Shown: piece after piece, positions 25,072 through 33,130 of the stretch
Layout: every line of letters starts with the position of its first letter
Numbering within the stretch: position 1 is the stretch's first letter
Assembly (NCBI RefSeq): GCF_019429525.1
Contig: NZ_JAHXZL010000015.1
Coordinates: forward strand, 1 to 64,000
Origin: Sphingomonas folli
Lineage (GTDB): Bacteria > Pseudomonadota > Alphaproteobacteria > Sphingomonadales > Sphingomonadaceae
Direction: 5' to 3'
Length of the DNA stretch: 64,000 bases
Translations under genes and position numbers: made by a program
The notes under the pieces: generated by a model
What the model was told of the DNA's origin: nothing
Databases searched by the model: none
What the model saw: only the letters and a program-made list of their open reading frames with translations

Positions 25072-27941
25072 GCGAGCAGGTCCGACTTCCGGCGTTCGGC
25101 GAGCAGTGCCCGGCCGACGTCGCTTGCGACCTCCGGCGTGATCTCGATTGGCTCGGACGGTGCGGTGGCGAGGTCGCGGAAGAGCGCGGAAAAGCGGCGG
25201 AACGGGATCCACTGAGCGGCACGCTTCTCGCCATCGACGATGCGCCCTGCGATCCGCGCACCGACCTCGGAAGCCCATTCGAGACGTCCACGCTCGTGCA
25301 GCTCGGCGGCGAGTTCGCCGCGCATCTCTGCGGCGGCGGCGGACTCTATCGCATGCGTGAGCTGCCAGGCGCTCTCGGCGTCCTGGCCAAGAGGTGTAAG
25401 TGCGCCACTCAGGAGCAGCACCGCCAGCAGGCCGCATCCCATCTGAGAGGCGACATGCCGGCCGTCGACGCGGTTCAGCGCCATCCAGCTGGTCCGTCCC
25501 GCCGCCTCCAGATCGATCAGCGCGGCCAGAAGTCGGTCGAGGTCCGGCCTGACCGTGAATACGTTTGGCCGCACGTTCGCGACTAAATCGTAGCGACCCT
25601 CACGCGCGCAGACCGCACGCCATTCGTCTCTTTCCTCGATTTCCACCGGCCAGGCGTCGACGGTCGCGGTGGCGAGAAGGCTGCGACGCACCTCACCCGA
25701 TCCTTGGCGGATGGCCCAGCGGCAGAGCCTGTACTCGGCGTCGGGGCTCCACAGCGGGAACGTCCCCCAAGGTTCGTCCGCCCGCCTTGCCATGGCGAAG
25801 ATCTTGGCCTGTTGCTCGTCCAGCAGATACGGCATCTCACCGGAGAGGATGACTTCGCGTGTCGGGACCTGGGACCATAGCGAATAGACGCCCGGCAGCA
25901 GCCGGGCGAACAGGTCTGGCCTCGTGAGCAACGTCGGTTGGACGCTGTTGTGGGACCGGTCCGGCGGAAGGTAGCGACGCGGGTTGTTGGTGAGCGCGGA
26001 CAGGGGCTGAGGACCAGCGCGCTCAAGTTCGTCACGGATCGCCGACGCGACCGTCAGGTCGCCCTCGCCGGGACTCTCATCACCTTCGTCCACGTCGCGG
26101 CGCCGGCCGCCCGGCGGGATTTCCCCCGCGCCGCCGACGGCGGTCCAGCGCCATTCCGAGACCTCAAGGAAGAGGTGCGGGGCGTCGCTCATCACGATGG
26201 TGAGGTCGCGCGTCGAACATTGGTCGGCCGGTGCCGCCTGGCGGTATGCCCGCTGCAGGTCGGACAGCGTCATGGGCTTGCCGAACCCGGCCAGGACCGC
26301 GTGGGCGACCAGCGACCTCTTCTGCCGCGTGCCGATGCGACCTTCGACAACATAGCCATGCAGGGTGCGGAATCCGGCGCCGATCAGGACGGCCGCCTCA
26401 ACGTCCAGCGGCGCGCCGGGTAGCCCCAGCTCGCCGAGCGCCCGAGGCAGCGGCGGGCCTGTCGTGACGTCCCGCAGCGCACCGAGCGCGGCATCGACGG
26501 GAGCGCGCTCGCGACTGGGTGCGAGCCAGCCGTGGGGATAGCGATGCGCGACCTCGGTCAGCCAGCCGGCCAGGTCCAATCCTAGCAGTTCGAGCCCCAG
26601 GATGATCGCGCCTGGGACCATCTTCCTGAACGTGGTGATCTCGAGATCGGTGATCAGGTCGTCGCCGTCGGCGAGCGCGTCCCAGGCCGATCCCCACCTC
26701 TCGTCCAGTGCCTGCCGCAGCGAAACCTTGCGGGCGAGTACCTTAAGCTCGCCGAGCCCGCGCTTCTCGATTTGGCGGATGCGTTCGCGCGTGACATTTA
26801 AGCTGACGCCGATCTCCTCAAGCGTCTCGGGTGAGCCATCCAGCCCGAACCGACGCCGGACGATAGGCGCATCCTGCGGCTTGATCCGCTCGAGCATAAA
26901 CGCGAGGAGTTCGTCCAGACCGCGTGGGATGAGCACACGGTCAGCTACGTCCCCGGACGACGGCACCAGCGGCGCATGCTCGGCCATGTCCTCCGGATCC
27001 GGGTCAAGTCGGGTGAGCTCCACCTCAAGGAAACGGGCGAGATTGCTGCGCTCGGTGCTGCCAGCCTCGGCGCGCGCGAGCTGGACGGCGAGCCGGCGCC
27101 ACAGCACCTCCCAGAACTCTGAGATCGTCTTGCGCCCGACCGCCTGCACGCGTCCCAGCTCCCAGCCAAAACGGGTCCTATCAACGAGCGCATCGGCGAT
27201 CGGCCGGTCGCCGATGTTCCTGGCGCAGACCAGGCGGGTCAGCCTCACCGGTACGATCGCGTCCTCGAATGCGGACGCGCACACGGCGTCCCCAAGGACC
27301 TTCTGGAGGAGCCTGTGTGCCTCCTCGTCCGCCAGCTGCAGCCGCGCCTCGCGCGGCCAGATTGGACCGGCGCCTTTACCGAACAAGGCGGTCAGCACCG
27401 CGTCGTGCATCGAAGGGGAGCCGCCCGTCTCACGAAGCAACCGCGACGTCGCCAGGTGTACCTTCGCGCAGAGCTCGTCCGCCGTGACGGCTCCTGCGGT
27501 CTTTGCGCAGAGCAGGTCGCTCCGCAAGGCGTCAGCGTCGTCGAGGGCGTCAAGGGCGGGTCGATCGCCGACCGCGTGTCTTAAGGCGCGTTCCAGCCGC
27601 GTTCCGGGTGACGCCCGTCCGACGAGGTCACGGAGTGATATCTTGGCGAGCTCACCGCAGATGGTCGCGCGCCCTTCCGAAATCTCCTGATCGGTCGGCA
27701 TCTCAGTCTCAGAATCGGACCCATCGACCGGGACGGTTGTCCGGACGAGCTGGTCGAGTTCAAGGGCGGTCTTCCGGCCTAAGCCACCGACTCGAAACAT
27801 CATCGTCTCGACGGGCGCGGGTGAGGCGAGGTACTCCGCCACAGTCGCGAACGGCAGCTGGCCGCCAAGCGCGGCCGCCTCGAGCGAGTTGCGCAGGCGC
27901 GCCGATCCGTTCTGCCCGCGCGCGAACTCGTACAGGTCCAT
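25053..27941 (-). CDS. Large protein with sigma-70 region 4-like HTH and HhH motifs
   Basis: The 962-aa protein has an N-terminal helix-hairpin-helix (MMFRVGGLGRKTALELDQL) like the RNA polymerase alpha C-terminal domain, a second such segment (VQAVGRKTISEFWEVL), and at about residues 350-400 a clear sigma-70 region 4 helix-turn-helix (RRRFGLDG, then NVTRERIRQIE as in RpoD). The last 450 residues show no domain I know; they include a further possible winged helix (PMTLSDLQRAYRQAAP). The start could instead be a TTG at 27977, overlapping the previous stop. It overlaps the helicase gene. No catalytic motif is visible. Confidence 0.85.
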   Translation of the reverse strand: MDLYEFARGQNGSARLRNSLEAAALGGQLPFATVAEYLASPAPVETMMFRVGGLGRKTALELDQLVRTTVPVDGSDSETEMPTDQEISEGRATICGELAKISLRDLVGRASPGTRLERALRHAVGDRPALDALDDADALRSDLLCAKTAGAVTADELCAKVHLATSRLLRETGGSPSMHDAVLTALFGKGAGPIWPREARLQLADEEAHRLLQKVLGDAVCASAFEDAIVPVRLTRLVCARNIGDRPIADALVDRTRFGWELGRVQAVGRKTISEFWEVLWRRLAVQLARAEAGSTERSNLARFLEVELTRLDPDPEDMAEHAPLVPSSGDVADRVLIPRGLDELLAFMLERIKPQDAPIVRRRFGLDGSPETLEEIGVSLNVTRERIRQIEKRGLGELKVLARKVSLRQALDERWGSAWDALADGDDLITDLEITTFRKMVPGAIILGLELLGLDLAGWLTEVAHRYPHGWLAPSRERAPVDAALGALRDVTTGPPLPRALGELGLPGAPLDVEAAVLIGAGFRTLHGYVVEGRIGTRQKRSLVAHAVLAGFGKPMTLSDLQRAYRQAAPADQCSTRDLTIVMSDAPHLFLEVSEWRWTAVGGAGEIPPGGRRRDVDEGDESPGEGDLTVASAIRDELERAGPQPLSALTNNPRRYLPPDRSHNSVQPTLLTRPDLFARLLPGVYSLWSQVPTREVILSGEMPYLLDEQQAKIFAMARRADEPWGTFPLWSPDAEYRLCRWAIRQGSGEVRRSLLATATVDAWPVEIEERDEWRAVCAREGRYDLVANVRPNVFTVRPDLDRLLAALIDLEAAGRTSWMALNRVDGRHVASQMGCGLLAVLLLSGALTPLGQDAESAWQLTHAIESAAAAEMRGELAAELHERGRLEWASEVGARIAGRIVDGEKRAAQWIPFRRFSALFRDLATAPSEPIEITPEVASDVGRALLAERRKSDLLAWLDEN

Positions 27942-27976
27942 CTCGACGGCAGGGCCGGGCTGCTGCGATGCCAAGC

Positions 27977-29047
27977 TCAAGCCCCAGCCGGCTGGGCGCC
28001 CGGCGCCGACTCGTGCTCGCGCCACACGTCGACCAGCAGCGACAGCCTACCCGACTTGATCCGGCCATCGGATCGGTCGGTCGAGCTGCGCCCGATCAGG
28101 TGCGGCAACAGCGTGACCGTCACGAGATCTGCAGACGCAGCGTTCAGGGTGGCGTCCGACCGACCGGTGTCGCGGGCGAACTTGTTGTATCTTTCGATCG
28201 ACCCGCGCGCGCCGGCCTCGGCCAATCCTCCAACCATCTGTTCGATCGCGTCGGGCGACTTGAGGCCAAGGCGCTGCGCCGCGTCGTAGGCCTGGCCTGC
28301 GTTTACGGACAGATCGGCTCGGGGGAAACGGTCGCGCAGCCGCGCGACGAAGTCGTGGACGTCACTGAACTCGCCCTGTCGGCTGCGGAGCCGCTGCTGG
28401 TTCGCCTCGAGCAACCGCGTGATCGTCGCGTCCCCGGAGCGAGTGAGGTGACCGAGCGCCTCAAGGAGACCCCGTTCGGCCGGATCGGGCCCCCCCCCAT
28501 CGGGCTTGTAGCCGATGTCATGCTCGATCTCGTTCCACACGTGCGCCATCATCGAGCAGATCTGCAACTCGCAGCTGGCGCCGCGAAGATTGTCGTAGAT
28601 GCCAGCCAAGTCCTCCTCGCGGAGAAAGACCTGGCAGTGCGTGGCGCGGTAGAATTGAGCCTCGCCGGGATCGAGCTTGTTCTTCGGATCGACGTTGACC
28701 GCTTCGCCGTCGGGACCGCAGAACAGCTCGCAGACCCGCTGGCGCACGCGGTCCTCGTCCTCGGGGCGGTAGGTGGCGATTCGGACGCCGGCGAAGTCGC
28801 CGATACCGTCGAAGACCTCGTCGACGTTCGCGTAGTTGCGGTCGGCGCGGCGGGAAAAACGGTCCAGCTTGCCGCGGAAGCTCTGAGGGGTCTTGGTCCT
28901 CGAGGTGACCTGGGCGCGAACCGCATCGCCCTCAATGATGCTGGCCTGGCAGATGTCGGCCACGCGCCCGGCCAGCTTGATATATCGGTCGCGCTCGCGT
29001 TCGTAACGCGCAGCCGCACCCTCTATGACTTGCGCTGAAAATGGCAT
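27977..29047 (-). CDS. RelA/SpoT-domain synthetase-like protein
   Basis: The 356-aa protein has the RelA/SpoT nucleotidyltransferase domain at about residues 40-190: DFAGVRIATY, YRATHCQVFL and CELQICSMMAHVWNEIEHDIGYK. There is no HD hydrolase domain. The last 150 residues form an extra helical domain (AIEQMVGGLAEAGARGSIERY). Stand-alone members of this family make (p)ppGpp or pyrophosphorylate tRNA as toxins. The usual Arg after ELQI is a Cys here. It is the first gene of the unit that runs to 20463, and its stop overlaps the next gene's alternative TTG start. Confidence 0.88.
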   Translation of the reverse strand: MPFSAQVIEGAAARYERERDRYIKLAGRVADICQASIIEGDAVRAQVTSRTKTPQSFRGKLDRFSRRADRNYANVDEVFDGIGDFAGVRIATYRPEDEDRVRQRVCELFCGPDGEAVNVDPKNKLDPGEAQFYRATHCQVFLREEDLAGIYDNLRGASCELQICSMMAHVWNEIEHDIGYKPDGGGPDPAERGLLEALGHLTRSGDATITRLLEANQQRLRSRQGEFSDVHDFVARLRDRFPRADLSVNAGQAYDAAQRLGLKSPDAIEQMVGGLAEAGARGSIERYNKFARDTGRSDATLNAASADLVTVTLLPHLIGRSSTDRSDGRIKSGRLSLLVDVWREHESAPGAQPAGA

Positions 29048-29245
29048 GCTACCCCCGTCCGGCCAAGTCTGCCGCCAGCCGCCGCGCCTGTCTACGGCTC
29101 CGCGTCGACCTTAGCTCGCCGAGACCGAACAAACGTCTGAGCGGACGCGATAAAAGGACCGGTATTCGATCCACTTCGGTGGCATCGAGGAACGACGGAC
29201 CCTCTGCCAGCGCGAAGCAGCATGAATATCGGCGGAATCACGCCT

Positions 29246-29443
29246 TCATTTGCCGAGGGCTTGCGTGAACGCGCGTCCGAGATGTTCTTCGGCCTGATCC
29301 ACGAAATGCTTTTCCATCCTGGTCTGTCGTGTCCGTGTCGCATGTATGATGATTAGAGGACTGCATAGAGCCCCGCAGGTCTCGACGGCCAGCTTAGCGA
29401 TCAGCACGGCTGCTTTGCGATGAAGCCATGCGAGAGCCTTCAC
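29246..29443 (-). CDS. Small ORF coupled to the cyclase-like gene
   Basis: The 65-aa ORF starts with a GTG that overlaps the stop of the cyclase-like gene (GTGA). It has a mildly hydrophobic stretch (LAVETCGALCSPLIIIHA, residues about 20-35) that could be a membrane segment, then a basic/acidic tail (MEKHFVDQAEEHL). A coupled small membrane protein behind a cyclase would recall two-gene cyclic-nucleotide defence systems, but usual effectors are larger. No ribosome site is visible apart from coupling. Confidence 0.45.
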   Translation of the reverse strand: MKALAWLHRKAAVLIAKLAVETCGALCSPLIIIHATRTRQTRMEKHFVDQAEEHLGRAFTQALGK

Positions 29444-30258
29444 GGTGCGCTGGCCCGCTTGGTGGGACGTGCCCGCACCTTCAGAAGCAGCGGCTTGAGG
29501 AGCTCGTCCGCGGCCGGCACGTCCGCCGACGTGATCCTGAGGCCGCGCTCGCCGTCGAATAGCCGGCCGACGGACAGGTTGTGGTAGCGGATGAGCCAAA
29601 GGTATTTCGGGAGGATCAGGGAATCAGACTGTTCCCGCAAAGCGCTCTCGATGATGAACTCCCGCATCAAGAATAGCGTTTCGCGAACGTAGTCGGCATC
29701 GTTCAGCAACGAGACGCTCTTAATGTAGTCGATGAACCAGATCCCGTCGTCACCTAGGTGCAGGTGACTCTTCAGGTCCTCGATCAAAGTGCGCTTCTTG
29801 GCGCGCGAGCCTACGGAGTGAAGGTGCTCCCGGATCCGCTCTACCACTGCGGGATCAATCACGATCCTAGGCGCACCGGCGAGCGACGACTCCAAAGTAT
29901 ACGCGCGGATGAAGGCCGGTCCGAACGCCCGTCTCTCATCCATGTGGATGTCCCCGACCGTGGTCCCGCCGCGGATGAGCATGCCGAACTCGACCAGCGT
30001 CCACTGCGCGGTGGCGAGATCCTGCACCTCCTGCAGCAACGCGTCGTAGACGGTCTCGCCCTCCAACGATCTCGCGCGGATGACGCTGTCAGAGAAGGAG
30101 AGGATCGAGGTGAGCTTGCCGACCTCGCCGACCGGCTGGGCGGCCGTCTTGCCCATCGCGTCAAGCATCTCGTCGATCTGAGCGAACGGCCCCTTCTCGA
30201 CTATCTTGCTGAAGCCAAGGATGTCGACGAACGTTACAACGGATTGCCTGTAGGCCAT
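29440..30258 (-). CDS. Nucleotide-cyclase-like protein
   Basis: The 272-aa protein starts at the ATG at 30258. It has the class III cyclase-like motifs FVDILGFSKIV (Asp12) and LSFSDSVI (Asp57), placed like the two metal Asp residues. These are followed by IRGGTTVGDIH and AYTLESSLAGAPRIVID, a pattern seen in stand-alone bacterial cyclase-fold proteins, including those of cyclic-pyrimidine defence systems. The last 90 residues are helical. The nucleotide made, if any, cannot be read from sequence. It lies 13 bases after the Mrr-N gene, so they form an operon. Confidence 0.65.
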   Translation of the reverse strand: MAYRQSVVTFVDILGFSKIVEKGPFAQIDEMLDAMGKTAAQPVGEVGKLTSILSFSDSVIRARSLEGETVYDALLQEVQDLATAQWTLVEFGMLIRGGTTVGDIHMDERRAFGPAFIRAYTLESSLAGAPRIVIDPAVVERIREHLHSVGSRAKKRTLIEDLKSHLHLGDDGIWFIDYIKSVSLLNDADYVRETLFLMREFIIESALREQSDSLILPKYLWLIRYHNLSVGRLFDGERGLRITSADVPAADELLKPLLLKVRARPTKRASAP

Positions 30259-30271
30259 TGGCACGTCCCCA

Positions 30272-31228
30272 CTAGTCGTCGTCCGATGAACCGCAGGACT
30301 CCGCAACGCCATCGATGAAGCCGGGCTTGAGGTGCGGTATGTAATCCTCGGCGGCCGCGATCGCCGCGCTCAGCCTCTCGAACGAGATGTAGCGGCAGAT
30401 CTCGTTCACCGCGGGCGAGAAACTAGAGAAGGTGGGCCGGTTAATCTCCTGCATCACCTTCGCCCGCCTCGCCTCGGGCGCGACAAGGAAGAGCTTAATC
30501 TTGATGTTGGGCTGCATCGCGGCGAGATCGGACATCCGGAGCAGGCCCGAGTAGATCGAGGTCGTGCTCTCGATCTCGAAGGCGGCGACGATCGACCGGC
30601 CCTTGATCCAGAGCACATCGATCAGCTCGATAATGCGGTTTGTCACCATATCGAACTGCAGTGGCACCTCCGACAGGAGGCGCGGCATCTCGGCGAACTT
30701 TTCCTTGCCGAACGACCGGCTCCGGTCGTTTCGCGCAACCCAGACCGACAGCCCGAGATCCGAACCCAGCTTGAGCAGGCGGTACTGGATTTCAGTGTGC
30801 AGCGTGGCTTCGGCGATGGCGCTATCCGACTCCGATGTCGGGACTGTCACCACGCCGATATTGCGGCTAACGTAGCGTCCGCTCTTGGCGCTGCGCTCCA
30901 TGAACGAAAGGAAAGCCGGGTAACGTTCCAGCGTCTTCATATCGATCCGGGCGGGGTTCTCGGCGAGGAGTTCGCGTCCGAGCTTGGTGATGCGCAGCTG
31001 GCCACGCTTCGGCAGGTCTACGAGGCCAGCCTGCCGGAGATAGACGCGCGCCCAGCCGACCCGGTCGTAGAAGCGGCCCTTGCCGGACGCGAGCACCTCC
31101 TCCCGTTCCGAGGTCGAGAGCTTGAACACGCTCGACAGCTGCGACGTCGCCTCTTGGATGCCGATCTGGCGCTCGGACACGAGCTTGAGCAGCGGGAGGG
31201 TCAGATCCATCTTGTTGGGCATCGGCAT
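30272..31228 (-). CDS. Mrr N-terminal domain protein with a putative nuclease domain
   Basis: The 318-aa protein starts at the ATG at 31228, with GAGGA eight bases before it. Residues about 7-95 match the Mrr_N winged helix (LTLPLLKLVSERQ, GWARVYLRQAGLVDLPKRGQLRIT). The C-terminal part has IVAAFEIESTTSIYSGLLRMSDL and IKLFLVAPEARRAKVMQEI, a pattern of PD-(D/E)XK-like proteins with a Glu-x-Glu core. A DNA-binding or cleaving role is likely. It is the first gene of a pair with the cyclase-like gene. Confidence 0.75.
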   Translation of the reverse strand: MPMPNKMDLTLPLLKLVSERQIGIQEATSQLSSVFKLSTSEREEVLASGKGRFYDRVGWARVYLRQAGLVDLPKRGQLRITKLGRELLAENPARIDMKTLERYPAFLSFMERSAKSGRYVSRNIGVVTVPTSESDSAIAEATLHTEIQYRLLKLGSDLGLSVWVARNDRSRSFGKEKFAEMPRLLSEVPLQFDMVTNRIIELIDVLWIKGRSIVAAFEIESTTSIYSGLLRMSDLAAMQPNIKIKLFLVAPEARRAKVMQEINRPTFSSFSPAVNEICRYISFERLSAAIAAAEDYIPHLKPGFIDGVAESCGSSDDD

Positions 31229-31416
31229 GGCGGCGGTCCTCATCCGCCGCGGATCCGCGTCGGATCGAATTGTGATGCTCCGGTGATGCCCCAAAAGAAC
31301 GATCTGCGCCATGTGCCGAGCTTCACGTGGCGCACGAGTGTCGCGGAGCACGCGGCCTCAGCCTTCCAGAGACCGAGCTAAACTTCTTAAACGCGGCCTG
31401 GCCTCGTGGGACACCA

Positions 31417-31767
31417 TTATTGGCGCGAGCAACGTACGATCACGAGGAACTCGCCGAAGCTCGCTCCGTCTAAAGCGTTATCAAGGCTGTTAAGACTCAT
31501 CGCGATCGCCGTCAGGCGCTCGAAGACCGACTTCGCCGCAGCGATCGCGTCCGGGCGCTTCAGGTCTCGCGGCCCGAGGGCCGACGCCGAGTCGTTGAGC
31601 GCGCGCAGCAATGTGAACTGCAGGTCGTAAGCGTGACCGGCTAGATCATGTATTCGACGCACACTTTCCGCAACCGTTTTGTTGGGCTGAGCGGAAGGCA
31701 AAGTATGAAGCGCATGGCGCGTCGTCTTGTCGGATGTGTGTTCGGCGACAATGATGAGTTGCCACAA
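31417..31767 (-). CDS. Small hypothetical protein, start unclear
   Basis: The 116-aa helical protein contains AESVRRIHDLAGHAYDLQFTLLRAL. With the TTG at 31767 as start there is no ribosome site. The frame stays open upstream to about 31855 and there reads VLFVLATSEVLEHLKGEF, which looks coding, yet has no ATG, GTG or TTG. Either a non-standard start is used or the 5' end has been lost to a frameshift. I do not recognise the family. Confidence 0.4.
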   Translation of the reverse strand: MWQLIIVAEHTSDKTTRHALHTLPSAQPNKTVAESVRRIHDLAGHAYDLQFTLLRALNDSASALGPRDLKRPDAIAAAKSVFERLTAIAMSLNSLDNALDGASFGEFLVIVRCSRQ

Positions 31768-31838
31768 AGAGAGCTTTGGAAGAGAACGTCTAAAAGCTAC
31801 AAATTCTCCCTTCAGATGTTCCAGTACTTCACTCGTCG

Positions 31839-31976
31839 CTAGGACAAAGAGAACGTGTGCTCATACTGCCTCGCTTCTTTCAGCTGCAGGACGGCCTGAA
31901 CGAATTTCTGCGGCTTCGCTGCAGTGGCGATGCGGGTCGCTACGCTGCCGCGGGTGAGCAGTTTTTGCTTCCTCAT
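31839..31976 (-). CDS. Very small ORF in the island
   Basis: The 45-aa ORF (ATG at 31976) reads KPQKFVQAVLQLKEARQYEH, a plausible amphipathic helix. It starts eight bases after the stop of the next small ORF upstream. The composition is less GC-biased than random frames here. It is weakly supported. Confidence 0.3.
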   Translation of the reverse strand: MRKQKLLTRGSVATRIATAAKPQKFVQAVLQLKEARQYEHTFSLS

Positions 31977-31984
31977 TTCGACCA

Positions 31985-32182
31985 TCAGCTCGGGCCCAAG
32001 GCAGGTCGGACGGGGCGGTCGAGTTGAATAGACTCATCATGATCTAGGTAATGAGCAAATTGCCGGACTAGGCGCTGCCGATGTCGTTCTGGTCTTCCTA
32101 TGACTTTCGACATTTCTTTACCCACGTTCGTCAAACCAGCGCCATTCCCGTACTTATATTTACTTCGACAACGTAGCCGCAT
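31985..32182 (-). CDS. Small hypothetical protein
   Basis: The 65-aa basic protein has a Gly-containing turn and a helix (KEMSKVIGRPERHRQRLVRQF). It lies in an AT-richer patch between the Mrr-like nuclease gene and other small ORFs on the same strand. No domain is recognised and the ribosome site is poor. It may be a remnant of a larger gene. Confidence 0.35.
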   Translation of the reverse strand: MRLRCRSKYKYGNGAGLTNVGKEMSKVIGRPERHRQRLVRQFAHYLDHDESIQLDRPVRPALGPS

Positions 32183-32242
32183 AACCGGGTCGTGATCGTG
32201 TTGGCCAAGCTAAACGTAGGGGCGAGTCCCACCCAGCTGTCA

Positions 32243-33130
32243 TTATGGATGAAGCAGGGGTGCCAAGTTGCGGCCCAGATCTGCTCCTGGCGGGATGGCT
32301 ACGGCCGCTCGAAGTTCGTCGAGTCTCTGCCGGGAATACACACGCGCGAGCTGATCGGCCATCTGTCGTCGCGATCGCAGCAAAGCTCCGACGTTGCGCG
32401 CGTGGTTTTCCGCGGCGAACTCGAAGTCGCCGTTCACCATGCAAAGGTATAGGGCGCTCGCACCATCCCTAAGTCGCGAAAAGCCTAGCGCCTCGAGGTA
32501 CTGCCGATGCTTTTCAGTCTGGGGAAGGCCGGCAAACTTGCCGAACTCCCGTAGCAGTTCGTCGCCCGAAAGCCTCGCCTGCGACTTAGCCTGTACGTAG
32601 ACTACGGTAGAACGGAGCGGCCCCGACTTAAGTAGGCCAATCAGGTCGATGCCCTCGTCTCGCGAGCCGTCGGTGATCAGGACCGGGTCGCAACCCAGCG
32701 CGCGCAGGTAGCACGCGCACGGCAGCAGGAAATCGCGGTTCAGCAGTGCAGCGACCCAGGCCTGCACTTCAAACTGCGATGTGGTTGGCGCCGGATGGCC
32801 CGTGAGCTCCTCGAAGCGGTCGTGGCGCCAAGTCACCACCTTGCCTTCCTGCTCGACGTGGAAGCCGAACGGAGGCGACAGACCCTGGTCACTCCAACGG
32901 ACGATGTGGTCCGCAACCTTGTGCCGCACCGCCGGGTACTGCTCAGTCGATAGCTCGGACGCGAGGTTCTCCTCGATACCATGGTCGGCGAGGAAGCGGG
33001 TGAAGCTGACCTCTAAATCGACCACGCGTTCGCCATCGACGGCGGTCACGATCAAGGCAAGCCGGTCCTGCACGAAGCTTCTGACGGCGCGCCTCGCGTC
33101 CCCGAGCGCACCGAACCGCATATCAGTCAT
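32243..33130 (-). CDS. Mrr-like PD-(D/E)XK restriction endonuclease
   Basis: The 295-aa protein has a helical N-terminal half and a C-terminal nuclease core at about residues 145-225: LRALGCDPVLITDGSRDEGIDLIG, then VVYVQAKSQ, giving the Asp...Gln-x-Lys pattern of Mrr-type endonucleases. Such enzymes cut foreign or modified DNA. It overlaps the upstream ParB-like gene by eight bases, so the two are co-translated and probably work together. The substrate is not known. Confidence 0.78.
   Translation of the reverse strand: MTDMRFGALGDARRAVRSFVQDRLALIVTAVDGERVVDLEVSFTRFLADHGIEENLASELSTEQYPAVRHKVADHIVRWSDQGLSPPFGFHVEQEGKVVTWRHDRFEELTGHPAPTTSQFEVQAWVAALLNRDFLLPCACYLRALGCDPVLITDGSRDEGIDLIGLLKSGPLRSTVVYVQAKSQARLSGDELLREFGKFAGLPQTEKHRQYLEALGFSRLRDGASALYLCMVNGDFEFAAENHARNVGALLRSRRQMADQLARVYSRQRLDELRAAVAIPPGADLGRNLAPLLHP

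Noticed and set aside
27503..29038. A 511-codon open frame on the + strand
   Set aside because: It is antisense to the RelA/SpoT-like gene and the start of the sigma-4-like gene, which have clear domains. Its own protein is Arg/Ala-rich without motifs.
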